64,000 nucleotides of DNA from CAVVMA01 sp963788205 (GTDB taxonomy: Bacteria > Desulfobacterota > Binatia > Binatales > Binataceae), in NCBI GenBank assembly GCA_963788205.1, contig CAWBGG010000002.1, positions 868,001 to 932,000 of the forward strand, read 5' to 3'. Position 1 is the first letter of the stretch. Each line of letters opens with the position of its first letter. The notes beneath the pieces are model-generated. The model was not told the DNA's origin. It saw only the letters and a program-made list of their open reading frames with translations, and ran no database searches. A program made the translations under genes and the position numbers. Shown here piece after piece: positions 16,821-25,251 of this stretch.

Positions 16821-17210
16821 GTCCGGAAACCTAAATTCGAATTCCGAGTCAGTCCAGAGTATGGCGTCGCGCTGCCCTGATCATCAAGGCCGCGAATCTC
16901 CGCTTGACACATTCCGCTGGCGTGTCATTCAGCGGCGGCAATAGCCTAACGCAATAGCTTAAAGACGGAAATGAGGTTGCACGACAACTCTGCTTCAACC
17001 AGTCACATTTCCTATCAGAGGGATATTGTAAACTCGATTCCAATGCGATAGTCATATCGGCCAGTACTTGTGAGGTTGGTGGCCGATGAGGGTGGGATTG
17101 GCTGGTGAGGTGCGCGGAGGGGCGGATGTACTGCCGGTGTTTTTCCTCTAAATTTTTGTCCGGCCCGAGCGCGCACGCCCTCCAGCTTGCGAAATCAGGA
17201 GGCTAAGCGC
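16821..17210. other. 390-bp divergent intergenic region
   Basis: This gap separates the flavoprotein and epimerase start codons. Its base composition is visibly less GC-rich than the flanks. TGACAC (16905-16910) and GTGTCA (16922-16927) form a spaced inverted repeat that could be a regulator site, with TTGACA at 16904-16909. AGGAGG just before 17211 is the epimerase ribosome site. No convincing gene lies here. Confidence 0.6.
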
Positions 17211-18236
17211 ATGTCGTTCGAATCGGAATCAAAGCGGATTCTAGTCACTGGGATCGCGGATTTCGCCGGCAGCGAACTTCTGCGCCAACTGGAAGAGGAC
17301 GAGCGGGTCGAGTACGCCGCCGGTTTGGACTTCAGGGAACCGCGCTACGCATTCAAGCGGGCCGAAGTAATCAATGCGGATTTGCGCGCGCCCGGCTTGA
17401 AGCATCTGATCGAGGGCATCAGGCCGGACACAGTCGTCCATCTGCTGCATCTCGGCTCCCCGCGCGACGCAGCGAGCGGCGACGGTGAAGCACACGAGAT
17501 CAATGTGATGGGCACCATCAATCTGGTCGCCGCCGTGCAGGCGCTGCCGTTCGTGCGCAAGTTCGTGCTGATGAGCGCGCTGCATGTCTACGGCGCCGAC
17601 CCACTCGATGCTGCGGTCCTGACCGAGGATACAAAGCTGCGCCTCCCGGCAAAAACCGGCTACAGCGGGGACCTCCACGAGATCGAGGCAACGGTGAATC
17701 AACTTGCACGCTCGGGACGCAGCATGACCCTGACTTGCCTGCGGGCCGGCGACATCATCGGCCCCAGAGTCAACAACTCGATATCGCGTTATCTGACGAT
17801 GCCGCTGGTGCCGACGATTTTGGGTTTCGATCCCCGCTTGCAGTTCTGCCACGAGACCGATGTGGTCGGCGCGTTGAAGCGCGCCGCGCTGCTGACGCTG
17901 CCGGGATTGTACAATGTGGTGGGTGATGGCGTGGTTTACCTAAGCCGCATCTTACGGCTGGGCGGCCGCCTTCAGTTGCCGGTAGCTTCGCCATTTATGG
18001 GGCTGGTGTTTGACGCGCTCAGGACTTTCGGCGTGACCGACATTCAGCCCCATCACCTGCTGATGCTCCGTTATGGGCGCGCAGTGGAAAATCGCCGCCT
18101 GAAGGCCCGCTTCGGCTACACGCCGCACTATTCCACGGTTGAGGCCGTGCTCGATCTGTACAACAAGGGCACAGCCAAACCCGCGCTGACGGATGAAAGC
18201 GAACCGGTTCCGGCGCACAGAGTAGCGGCGGCATAG
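17211..18236 (+). CDS. NAD-dependent epimerase/dehydratase (extended SDR)
   Basis: A 341-residue extended short-chain dehydrogenase/reductase. The nucleotide-binding turn reads VTGIADFAGSELL, a loosened GxxGxxG, followed by an Asp at the end of the second strand (GLDF) and VVHLLHLGSP. The catalytic region contains MSALHVYGA and, further on, TGYSGDLHEIE; the canonical YxxxK is YSGDL, so the lysine is missing and activity may differ. ATG at 17211 follows a perfect AGGAGG. Proteins of this type often handle nucleotide sugars, but no sugar gene adjoins it. Confidence 0.82.
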   Translation: MSFESESKRILVTGIADFAGSELLRQLEEDERVEYAAGLDFREPRYAFKRAEVINADLRAPGLKHLIEGIRPDTVVHLLHLGSPRDAASGDGEAHEINVMGTINLVAAVQALPFVRKFVLMSALHVYGADPLDAAVLTEDTKLRLPAKTGYSGDLHEIEATVNQLARSGRSMTLTCLRAGDIIGPRVNNSISRYLTMPLVPTILGFDPRLQFCHETDVVGALKRAALLTLPGLYNVVGDGVVYLSRILRLGGRLQLPVASPFMGLVFDALRTFGVTDIQPHHLLMLRYGRAVENRRLKARFGYTPHYSTVEAVLDLYNKGTAKPALTDESEPVPAHRVAAA

Positions 18237-18310
18237 CCGGAGCAAAGTATAGTTACTGTCGAGTTCTGTTGTCGCCGATGAGGTAGCTAATCATCAGATA
18301 GAGTAGCCTC

Positions 18311-18329
18311 GGCCCGATATATTCGGGCC
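18311..18329. terminator. 7-bp hairpin downstream of the epimerase
   Basis: GGCCCGA (18311-18317) pairs with TCGGGCC (18323-18329) across TATAT. It lies about 75 bp after the epimerase stop. There is no T-run, so intrinsic termination is uncertain. Confidence 0.35.
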
Positions 18330-18459
18330 ACGTCGATGGGTGGGGGAGGAGAGGTGGCGGTGCGGAGCGGGGCGCGAGCACCAGGATCAGAAAACCTTCG
18401 AGGAGTTGGGCTGGCTCATTCGGTGCGAGCCGGCGCCCGGGCCATCCGATAGCATCACG

Positions 18460-19533
18460 ATGGGCCCGGGACTCGCAGGTCTGCTGCGCGAGACGCGCTT
18501 GATACGCGAGCTGATCGCCTTTGCCGGCGACACGGCGCGCAGGCGAGCCGAACGCGAACCGCATCGCGGTGGTTCAAAGCCGGTCCTGCTGATTCCCGGT
18601 TTCATGGCCGGCGATACCTCGCTCTATGGGATCGCGCGCCGGCTGCGGATGGCCGGCTACCGCGTGTGCTTTCCCGGTATCTGGTTCAATACTGACTGTC
18701 CGGTGAGAACGATCTGCCGGCTCGAGCGCGTGCTGCGCGACGCGAGCCGCGGAGCCAACGCCAAGGTCATCATAATCGGGCACAGCCTCGGCGGAATCTA
18801 TGCGCGCGAGCTGGCGCGGCGTTTCCCGATGCTGGTCGAGCGGGCGATCCTGCTCGGTTCGCCTCTGAAAGACCCGGTCCGCAATTCCAATCATCTGCTG
18901 CGCCTGGGCGCGGCGATACTGGGGCTCGCGAATCCTCGATGCCTCACGGCGCTCGGCGATCCGTGCGCCCCCTGCGGCTTGAACTTGCCCGGCAAATTAC
19001 CCAAGGTTCCGGAGACGATCGTCTACAGCAAGAGCGACGGTATCGTGGACTGGCGCAGTTGCCTGGAGAGTGGGTCGAACGTCGAGACGGTGGAAGTTCA
19101 ATCCAGCCATTGCGGCTTGGCGGTGAGCGCGCAGGTCTGTGATTTGATCATCGACCGGCTCGCGAAGGCGCCGGTCCGGGCGGTTGAGACGCTGGGCAGC
19201 AAGCTCAAGTATCGACTGTTCCGACTGCGGCGCCGGCTGGGAGCGGTATCGCCGGAACCCAACGAACGAATCGCCAGACGACCCGCGACCAATCGTGTCG
19301 AGTCGGCCGATCATCTGCGATGCGGGATCTGCGGCTCGGAGTTCACGGCCGACCCGGCGGGTGACCGGACGCTGGTCCTGCACGTGAGTGGATCGCAGCG
19401 GCCCTACTACTTCTGCAGCGCGTGCGGTGACAATATCACTCGACGGGTGCGATCCGACGACGCTCGCAAACGCTATGCGTGGTACTGGGCGATGCCGCTG
19501 AACGACGATATAGCTTCCAGCGGCGCGGCGTAG
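18460..19533 (+). CDS. lipase-like alpha/beta hydrolase with C-terminal zinc ribbon
   Basis: A protein of about 357 residues. The hydrolase part has VLLIPGFMAGD (oxyanion region), the nucleophile elbow IGHSLGGIYAREL, a late Asp in SKSDGIVDW and His in SSHCGL. The strand order matches triacylglycerol lipases of the PGAP1/LipA type. After residue about 280 comes a separate zinc ribbon (CGICG...CSACGDN), unusual for lipases. I chose ATG at 18460; a GTG at 18340 in the same frame would add 40 residues of low-confidence sequence. Subcellular location is unclear because no signal peptide is seen. Confidence 0.8.
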   Translation: MGPGLAGLLRETRLIRELIAFAGDTARRRAEREPHRGGSKPVLLIPGFMAGDTSLYGIARRLRMAGYRVCFPGIWFNTDCPVRTICRLERVLRDASRGANAKVIIIGHSLGGIYARELARRFPMLVERAILLGSPLKDPVRNSNHLLRLGAAILGLANPRCLTALGDPCAPCGLNLPGKLPKVPETIVYSKSDGIVDWRSCLESGSNVETVEVQSSHCGLAVSAQVCDLIIDRLAKAPVRAVETLGSKLKYRLFRLRRRLGAVSPEPNERIARRPATNRVESADHLRCGICGSEFTADPAGDRTLVLHVSGSQRPYYFCSACGDNITRRVRSDDARKRYAWYWAMPLNDDIASSGAA

Positions 19534-19572
19534 GGTCCATCGCCGATACGCACATCGGCCTGGTCAGGCGCC

Positions 19573-21273
19573 TCAAGGACCAATCTTCGCCTCCGCCTGA
19601 GCGAATTGTCTGTAGGCCGCGCGCGCATCATGCAGGCGGGCGAAGAATCGTTCTTCGCCGATAGCCTCGGTCAGATGATGGCGCTCCAGGTCAGCCTTCA
19701 ACCCCGACGATGCCCGCGCGAAGACCAACTCGACGCCGCAGCGGGCCATATATTGTTGAAGTTGCCGCACCACGCGCGCGGCGGTGTAGTCCACATTCGT
19801 GATCGCTTCGGCATCGACGACTAGCCAGCGCACCGGCGAAGGCGCGGGGCCGACGAGATCTCGAACCTCCTCAGAAAATCTGCCGGCATTGGCGTAAAAC
19901 AGCGCTGCCCCAAAAGAATAGATTACTAACCCAGGTTCAGTGACTGCGCCTGGAACCGCGGGGCTCGACTGCCATGTGCCGCTTCCGTCTTCAACCAATA
20001 CGCCGGTGTGCGGTTGATAGCTGTGGCGCACAACGCGGAGCAGAGACAGTACCATCGCCAGCACGATGCCCTGTTCGACGCCGATCAGTACCACGACGCC
20101 AGCAGTCGTCAGGGCCAGCGCGAATTCGCCCGGGCTCTCGCGGCGGATACTGTACAGGCCGCGTAAATCGATGAGCCGGATGGCGATGATGAACACGATC
20201 GCGCCCAGCACGCAGCGTGGCAGATACTGCAACGGACCCGTCAGAAACAACAGTACGAGCGCAACCACTGCCGCCGTGACAACCTGTGCGAGCTGGCTTT
20301 GCCCGCCGGAACTTTCGACCATCGCGGTTTGGGTGGGGCTTCCGTTCACCACGAACGTGCCGCTCAAAGCCGCCGCCGCGTTGGCCGTGGACAAGCCGAC
20401 CAGGTCGGCATTTTCGTCCAGGCGCTGATCGTGGCGCAGCGCATAGACGCGGGCCGTGGCCGCGCTCTGGGCGACGATCATCACGAAGCATGATCCCGCC
20501 ACTGAAATCAGCGGTCTGAAGTCCTCCCAGTTCACGTCAGGCAGCCCCAGATGCGGCAGGCCTCCGGCCACCGGCCCGATGATCGCGATGCCCTTTTCCG
20601 CAAAGTCCCAGGCCGCGCTGGCTGTTATGGCGCCCACTACTGCGATAAGCGCGCCGGGCAACCTGGGCGCCAACCAGTCGACAGCGAAGACCCCTGCCAC
20701 AACCGATATGGCGAGAACTACGGTCGGCAGATGCGCCTGCGGCAGGCGGCGGACGACCTCGGCGAGCTGTTCCACTGTTCTATGGGAGCGAACCTCCAAG
20801 CCGAGCATCTCGCCCAACACCGCGATCCCGACCTGAAATCCAACCCCGGTGAGAAACCCTGCCAACACAGTCTGCGAGAGAAAGTCGGCCAGAAAGCCCA
20901 GCTTGAGCATCCGCGCCAGCAGCAGAAACCCGGCAGTGAGCATCGCCACCATTCCGGCCAGCGCGACGTATCTTGCGCTGGCCAGCGGCGCCATGCTGGA
21001 GATTCCGCCGGCCAGGATCGCGGCTGTCGCAGAGTCGGCGGCGACCACCAGGTAGCGCGAAGAGCCGAAGATCGCGAACGCCAGAAGCGGCAGCAACAAC
21101 GTGTAAAACCCGGTCACTACGGGCATCCCGGCTATCTTGGTGTAGCCCAGCGCCTGCGGGATGTTCATCGTCGCCAATTGGATTCCAGCCAACGCGTCGC
21201 GGACCGCTCCCGCGCGACTGAATGGACGTACGGCTTGCATCAAGCTCAGCCGGCGCACTGCACTGGGTTCCAT
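19573..21273 (-). CDS. SulP-family anion transporter with STAS domain
   Basis: A 566-residue inner-membrane transporter. It has the SulP N-terminal signature around ALGYTKIAGMPVVTGFYTLLLP, ten or more membrane helices, and NAAAALSGTFVVNGSPTQTAM in the core. A C-terminal STAS domain (about 430-560) carries VVDAEAITNVDYTAARVV, where the Asp/Ser phosphosite-like position reads Asp-Tyr-Thr. Known substrates are sulfate, bicarbonate, fumarate or other anions. I start at the ATG encoded at 21271-21273, which has GGAGAG upstream, rather than an in-frame GTG 8 codons earlier. Confidence 0.9.
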   Translation of the reverse strand: MEPSAVRRLSLMQAVRPFSRAGAVRDALAGIQLATMNIPQALGYTKIAGMPVVTGFYTLLLPLLAFAIFGSSRYLVVAADSATAAILAGGISSMAPLASARYVALAGMVAMLTAGFLLLARMLKLGFLADFLSQTVLAGFLTGVGFQVGIAVLGEMLGLEVRSHRTVEQLAEVVRRLPQAHLPTVVLAISVVAGVFAVDWLAPRLPGALIAVVGAITASAAWDFAEKGIAIIGPVAGGLPHLGLPDVNWEDFRPLISVAGSCFVMIVAQSAATARVYALRHDQRLDENADLVGLSTANAAAALSGTFVVNGSPTQTAMVESSGGQSQLAQVVTAAVVALVLLFLTGPLQYLPRCVLGAIVFIIAIRLIDLRGLYSIRRESPGEFALALTTAGVVVLIGVEQGIVLAMVLSLLRVVRHSYQPHTGVLVEDGSGTWQSSPAVPGAVTEPGLVIYSFGAALFYANAGRFSEEVRDLVGPAPSPVRWLVVDAEAITNVDYTAARVVRQLQQYMARCGVELVFARASSGLKADLERHHLTEAIGEERFFARLHDARAAYRQFAQAEAKIGP

Positions 21274-21417
21274 CGATCGTCTCTCCGATCCGTCCACCGC
21301 CGATCTTCCTTGAGGGCTTCCCTTAAATCCGCCGTTTCATTACTACTGTTGGTAATATTTAGTATCGAACGGTTACAGCGCCTCGGGCGTGCGATAATCC
21401 CTCAAGGAGCCGGTTGA

Positions 21418-24400
21418 ATGGATTGGGCGGTCTTTCGAGTGCGCAGATTTACAAATGTTGCGTCGCTTCCGATCGCTTTTCTGGCCGGCTTGCTCGTCTT
21501 GCCCGCCGGAATCGCATACGCGCAAAGCATAACCGTCACTCCTCCCGGCGTTCCCATGGTAGTGGTCAGCGGGTCGATACAGTTCGCGGCCCAGGTCAGC
21601 GGCCTTTCGAGCAACGCAGTAATCTGGTCGGTCGCAAACCAGGGCGCGGGCAACTCGACAGTCGGCACGATCACTCCGGGCGGTCTATACACGGCTCCCG
21701 CGACATTGCCGGCGCAGAACCCGGTGGAGGTCATCGCGACCAGCGCGGTTAGCAGCAAGACCAATACAATCACGTTCGTATATATGCTCAGCAACGGGCC
21801 AACCATTACGTCGGTTTCGCCGGATCCCGCTCCCGTGGGTACCCTGACGGTGTCAATTCAAGGGTCAGATTTCCAGCCCGGCGCCACGATTTTTGACAGT
21901 TATGGCAGTTATTCGCTAATCCAGTTGACCACGACCTCCGTCACTTCCGGAACGATCACGGCCGTCGGCTATCAGGGACCTGCGACGTCCGCGTCGTTCT
22001 GCGTCAGGAATCCGGGGTCGGTCTGCGGCAACACGATCACCGTCCCAGTCGGATCGGCCATCTCCAGCTCACCCGCACCGACCGCAACCCGGACCGAGAC
22101 GCCGAAGCCGAGCCCAACCCCGACACCGATATCGACCCGAACACCTGCACCGACCGCGACCAAGGCTCCGACGCCGACGCTGGCCAGGACCGGTACGCCC
22201 AAGCCCACTGCAACGCCGACGCCAGCCCCGACACCAACGCCCACCGCGAGCAAGGTTCCGACACCGACCGCAACCAGAACCGGGACGCCCAAGGCCACCG
22301 CAACGCAGACGCCAGTACTGACACCGATGCCGACTGCGAGCCAGGTTCCGACGCCGACCAGAACCCAGACGCCGAGGCCGAGCCCAACGTCGGTCGCTAC
22401 CCCCACTCAAGCGCCAACTTCAAGGCCGACGCCGAGTATGACAGCCACGCCGAGTCCGAGCATCGCGCCCACGCCGACTGCCACCAGAACCGAGACGCCC
22501 AAGCCGACGGCAACGCCGACCTCGGTTGCAACTCCCACACCCGCGCCGACGCGAACCACGGAGCCCACATCGGCTGCAACTCCGACGCCTGGGCCGACGC
22601 GGACGACCGAGCCTACCGGCGGGCCTAGCGTGAGCACCACACCGACACCCAGTGCGGCCGCATCCACGACGCCTACGCCCGGCGAGTCGCTGGGGGCGAT
22701 TCCGTTCCCGGTCGCAAGCCATCCGCGATTGTGGATTACCACCAATGATTTGCCACGCCTGCAAAGCTGGGCCACGAGCGGCAATCAGGTCTATCAACAG
22801 GGTCTGCTACAGGTGCTGCAAACCGCCGTGAACCTTTACAACACCCAGTTCTTCCCCGGCGGCCAGCCCAACCCGAACTATCCCGATCCCGGCGACACCC
22901 AGGGCTACACCGGCTATCTCACCGAGGAGTACGGCCTAATCCTGGCCTTCAACTCGCTGATCGATCCGAACCTGAGCAACCGTATCACCTATGCGCAATA
23001 CGCGCGGAACATGCTCATGTATGCGATGAACCAGGCCGCGATGGGACCTTTATCCGGCGCGCCATTCCGGGACCCGGCGTTCGCGACGTACAACCGCGCC
23101 AGCGGCTCGGGCGAGGAATGGCCGCTGATTGTCGATTGGATCTACAACGCGACCGACGCCAGCGGAAACCCGATCCTCACCGCCAGCGACAAGCTGACCA
23201 TCCGCAACGTGTTCATGATGTGGGCCGCGGCATGCGAGGTCGCGAGCACCACTGGCGGCGACAGTCCGCAGCTCCCCGGAGTGTTGGACAGCCTGCTGTT
23301 GCTGCCCAACGACCTGCCGTATCGCATGGCGGCGAACAACTACTACACGGCCCACGCGCGTCTGATGACCATGATGGCGTTGGCGATCGACCCCACCGAT
23401 GATCCCGCGATCAATCCGGCTCAGCCGGTCTCGACGCTGGGCAACTCGCTGCGCAGCTACCTGTCCGACGCCTTGGGCGCATGGCTCTATCAGCAGTACG
23501 CGATGTATGGGGACGCATCGACGGTAGCCGGCGCTTACGGCATCCCCGGCGGCGGCGCCGGCTTCGGCCTGGCGAGCGGCGGGTTGCCGCCTGAAGGAAT
23601 GCTTTACGGAGTTTCGTACGGCAACCTGCTAGGCGGACTACTCGCGCTTCAGACCGCGGGCTTCAACAATCCCGCCTACGCGAGCTACACCGGCCCGCAA
23701 CTCGGAATGCTCTCCGTGCCGATGTGGGATCGCTACGTCCAGGGGATATTCTCTTCGCTCACGCCGACCGGTTTTGTTCCGACGGAGAATGACGAAGGCT
23801 ATCTGGGACAGGTCTACCAGTTCGCCAGCTATGGCGACTTGCTGCGCTTCTATGTCACGCCCGACTACATGGGACCGTTCGCGCTGCTCGCCCTGCTCGA
23901 ACAGGAGAACGGCCAATCGACGCACGTCGCCGACGCGCGCTGGTTCGACTACAACGTCGTCCAGGGCGGGCCGGCCGCGTTCTATCAGCGCATGACCGAC
24001 CCGTACACCTTCGAGGATACGGTCCTCTACTACATGCTGTACGACCCCTCGATTTCGCCTTCGTCGGCGCAGGACCCGCGGTCAACATACCCGACCATAT
24101 TCTACGACCCACCTGCGGGCCGAATTGTCGCCCACACCGACTGGAGCGCGAGCGGCACGATGTTCGACTATCGCGCCAGTTGGGAGTCGATCAACCATCA
24201 AGATGGCAACGCCGGCCAGTTTGAGTTGTTCCGCAAGGGCGAGTGGCTGACCAAGGAGATGAGCAACTACGACAACAACGGTCTCGGAATGACGGTGTAC
24301 TATCACAACACGCTCGGCCTGCAGAACACCTGCCCGAGCGGCGATCCCGCCGCGGTAATCCAATGGTTTGAAACCGGCGAATTGGCCAACGGCGGCCAGT

Positions 24401-25170
24401 GGATGCTCGGTGAGAACGCCGGCGATCCCACCACCTCCACCAGCAACAGCGCCGGCTACCTCTACGCCAACACCGACATGACGAACCTATATAACCGTCC
24501 GGACATCTGGACGCCGGCCGACAGCATCGACAACATCACCCAGGCCACCCGCTCGATCCTGTGGCTCAACGGCGATTACACCGTGGTCTACGATCGCGCC
24601 ACCTCGATCAGCTCGGGCCTGTTCAAACGATGGAACCTCACTCTCATCAACTATCCAACGATCAACGGCAAGGTGGCCACCGAGACTCTGGCCAGCGGCC
24701 AACAACTCTTCGTTCAGAGCCTGTTGCCCGCTAACAGCACGATCACTGCGCGATATGCCGCCGGCGATCTCACGACCGTCGCCGAACTGGAGCCGAGCCA
24801 GTACGTGATGACGATCCAGGATCCGTCGAACCCGAGCGACACGCGCTTCCTGGACGTCCTGCAAGGCGCCGATCCGGGCGTCGCGATGTCCCCGGCCACC
24901 TACCTGCAGAGCGCGAGCGGCACAGTCTTTGACGGCGCGGTGTTCGCCGGGATGGCGGTTTACTTCCCGGTAAGCGCGAACGGATCGTTCAGCGCAACTA
25001 CTTTCTCCGCTCCAGCCGGCGTGCACACGATGCTGGTCACCGGGCTCACGCCCAATGCGGCCTACAACGTGAGTATCCAGTCCAGCGGCAGCGGCAATAT
25101 GGTGAGTATCAACTCAGCCAGCACCGGCACGAATGCCGATAGCGCCGGGCTGCTGAGACTGACCTTTTAG
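21418..25170 (+). CDS. large secreted multi-domain protein with heparinase II/III-like catalytic region
   Basis: A 1250-residue exported protein. A signal peptide ends at AYA|Q (residue 35). An Ig-like domain (about 37-122) and an IPT/TIG domain (about 125-200, TITSVSPDPAPVGT) follow. Residues about 219-424 are a Thr/Pro-rich linker. The rest begins SHPRLWITTNDLPRLQSW, as in heparinase II/III and alginate lyase toroid proteins. It continues into a beta-sandwich region (YRASWESINHQDGNAGQF, then RKGEWLTKE) matching heparinase II/III C-terminal domains. AAGGAG precedes the ATG. Polysaccharide degradation outside the cell is likely; the substrate is unknown. Confidence 0.82.
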   Translation: MDWAVFRVRRFTNVASLPIAFLAGLLVLPAGIAYAQSITVTPPGVPMVVVSGSIQFAAQVSGLSSNAVIWSVANQGAGNSTVGTITPGGLYTAPATLPAQNPVEVIATSAVSSKTNTITFVYMLSNGPTITSVSPDPAPVGTLTVSIQGSDFQPGATIFDSYGSYSLIQLTTTSVTSGTITAVGYQGPATSASFCVRNPGSVCGNTITVPVGSAISSSPAPTATRTETPKPSPTPTPISTRTPAPTATKAPTPTLARTGTPKPTATPTPAPTPTPTASKVPTPTATRTGTPKATATQTPVLTPMPTASQVPTPTRTQTPRPSPTSVATPTQAPTSRPTPSMTATPSPSIAPTPTATRTETPKPTATPTSVATPTPAPTRTTEPTSAATPTPGPTRTTEPTGGPSVSTTPTPSAAASTTPTPGESLGAIPFPVASHPRLWITTNDLPRLQSWATSGNQVYQQGLLQVLQTAVNLYNTQFFPGGQPNPNYPDPGDTQGYTGYLTEEYGLILAFNSLIDPNLSNRITYAQYARNMLMYAMNQAAMGPLSGAPFRDPAFATYNRASGSGEEWPLIVDWIYNATDASGNPILTASDKLTIRNVFMMWAAACEVASTTGGDSPQLPGVLDSLLLLPNDLPYRMAANNYYTAHARLMTMMALAIDPTDDPAINPAQPVSTLGNSLRSYLSDALGAWLYQQYAMYGDASTVAGAYGIPGGGAGFGLASGGLPPEGMLYGVSYGNLLGGLLALQTAGFNNPAYASYTGPQLGMLSVPMWDRYVQGIFSSLTPTGFVPTENDEGYLGQVYQFASYGDLLRFYVTPDYMGPFALLALLEQENGQSTHVADARWFDYNVVQGGPAAFYQRMTDPYTFEDTVLYYMLYDPSISPSSAQDPRSTYPTIFYDPPAGRIVAHTDWSASGTMFDYRASWESINHQDGNAGQFELFRKGEWLTKEMSNYDNNGLGMTVYYHNTLGLQNTCPSGDPAAVIQWFETGELANGGQWMLGENAGDPTTSTSNSAGYLYANTDMTNLYNRPDIWTPADSIDNITQATRSILWLNGDYTVVYDRATSISSGLFKRWNLTLINYPTINGKVATETLASGQQLFVQSLLPANSTITARYAAGDLTTVAELEPSQYVMTIQDPSNPSDTRFLDVLQGADPGVAMSPATYLQSASGTVFDGAVFAGMAVYFPVSANGSFSATTFSAPAGVHTMLVTGLTPNAAYNVSIQSSGSGNMVSINSASTGTNADSAGLLRLTF
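22075..22690 (+). repeat. Thr/Pro-rich low-complexity coding repeat
   Basis: About 205 codons encode TPTP, ATRTETPKP, ATPTPAPTPTPTAS and similar units with a loose period near 20-23 residues. Related units differ by scattered substitutions, indicating repeated duplication. Such linkers in secreted enzymes are extended, often O-glycosylated spacers. The complementary strand reads as Val/Gly repeats, which is only the mirror of the codon pattern. Confidence 0.85.
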
Positions 25171-25203
25171 GGAGGGCTCGCCCCGAGAGCCTTGGGAAGC
25201 TAT

Positions 25204-25233
25204 TGGGACAGGCGGAGCACACCGGCTGTCCCA
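25204..25233. terminator. hairpin between convergent genes
   Basis: TGGGACAG (25204-25211) pairs exactly with CTGTCCCA (25226-25233). It sits in the 80-bp gap between the stop codons of the secreted enzyme and the TadG-like gene, where a bidirectional terminator is expected. No T-run follows. Confidence 0.45.
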
Positions 25234-25251
25234 CTGGCTGGGTGGAGGCGT

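Noticed and set aside
21308..21408. CCTTGAGG/CCTCAAGG inverted octamers between the SulP and secreted-enzyme genes
   Set aside because: Only 8 bp each, about 85 bp apart; the right one is explained by the ribosome site.
22037..22406. Val/Gly-repeat proteins on the minus strand of the Thr/Pro tract
   Set aside because: They are the mirror image of ACN-CCN codons; no start context or domain.
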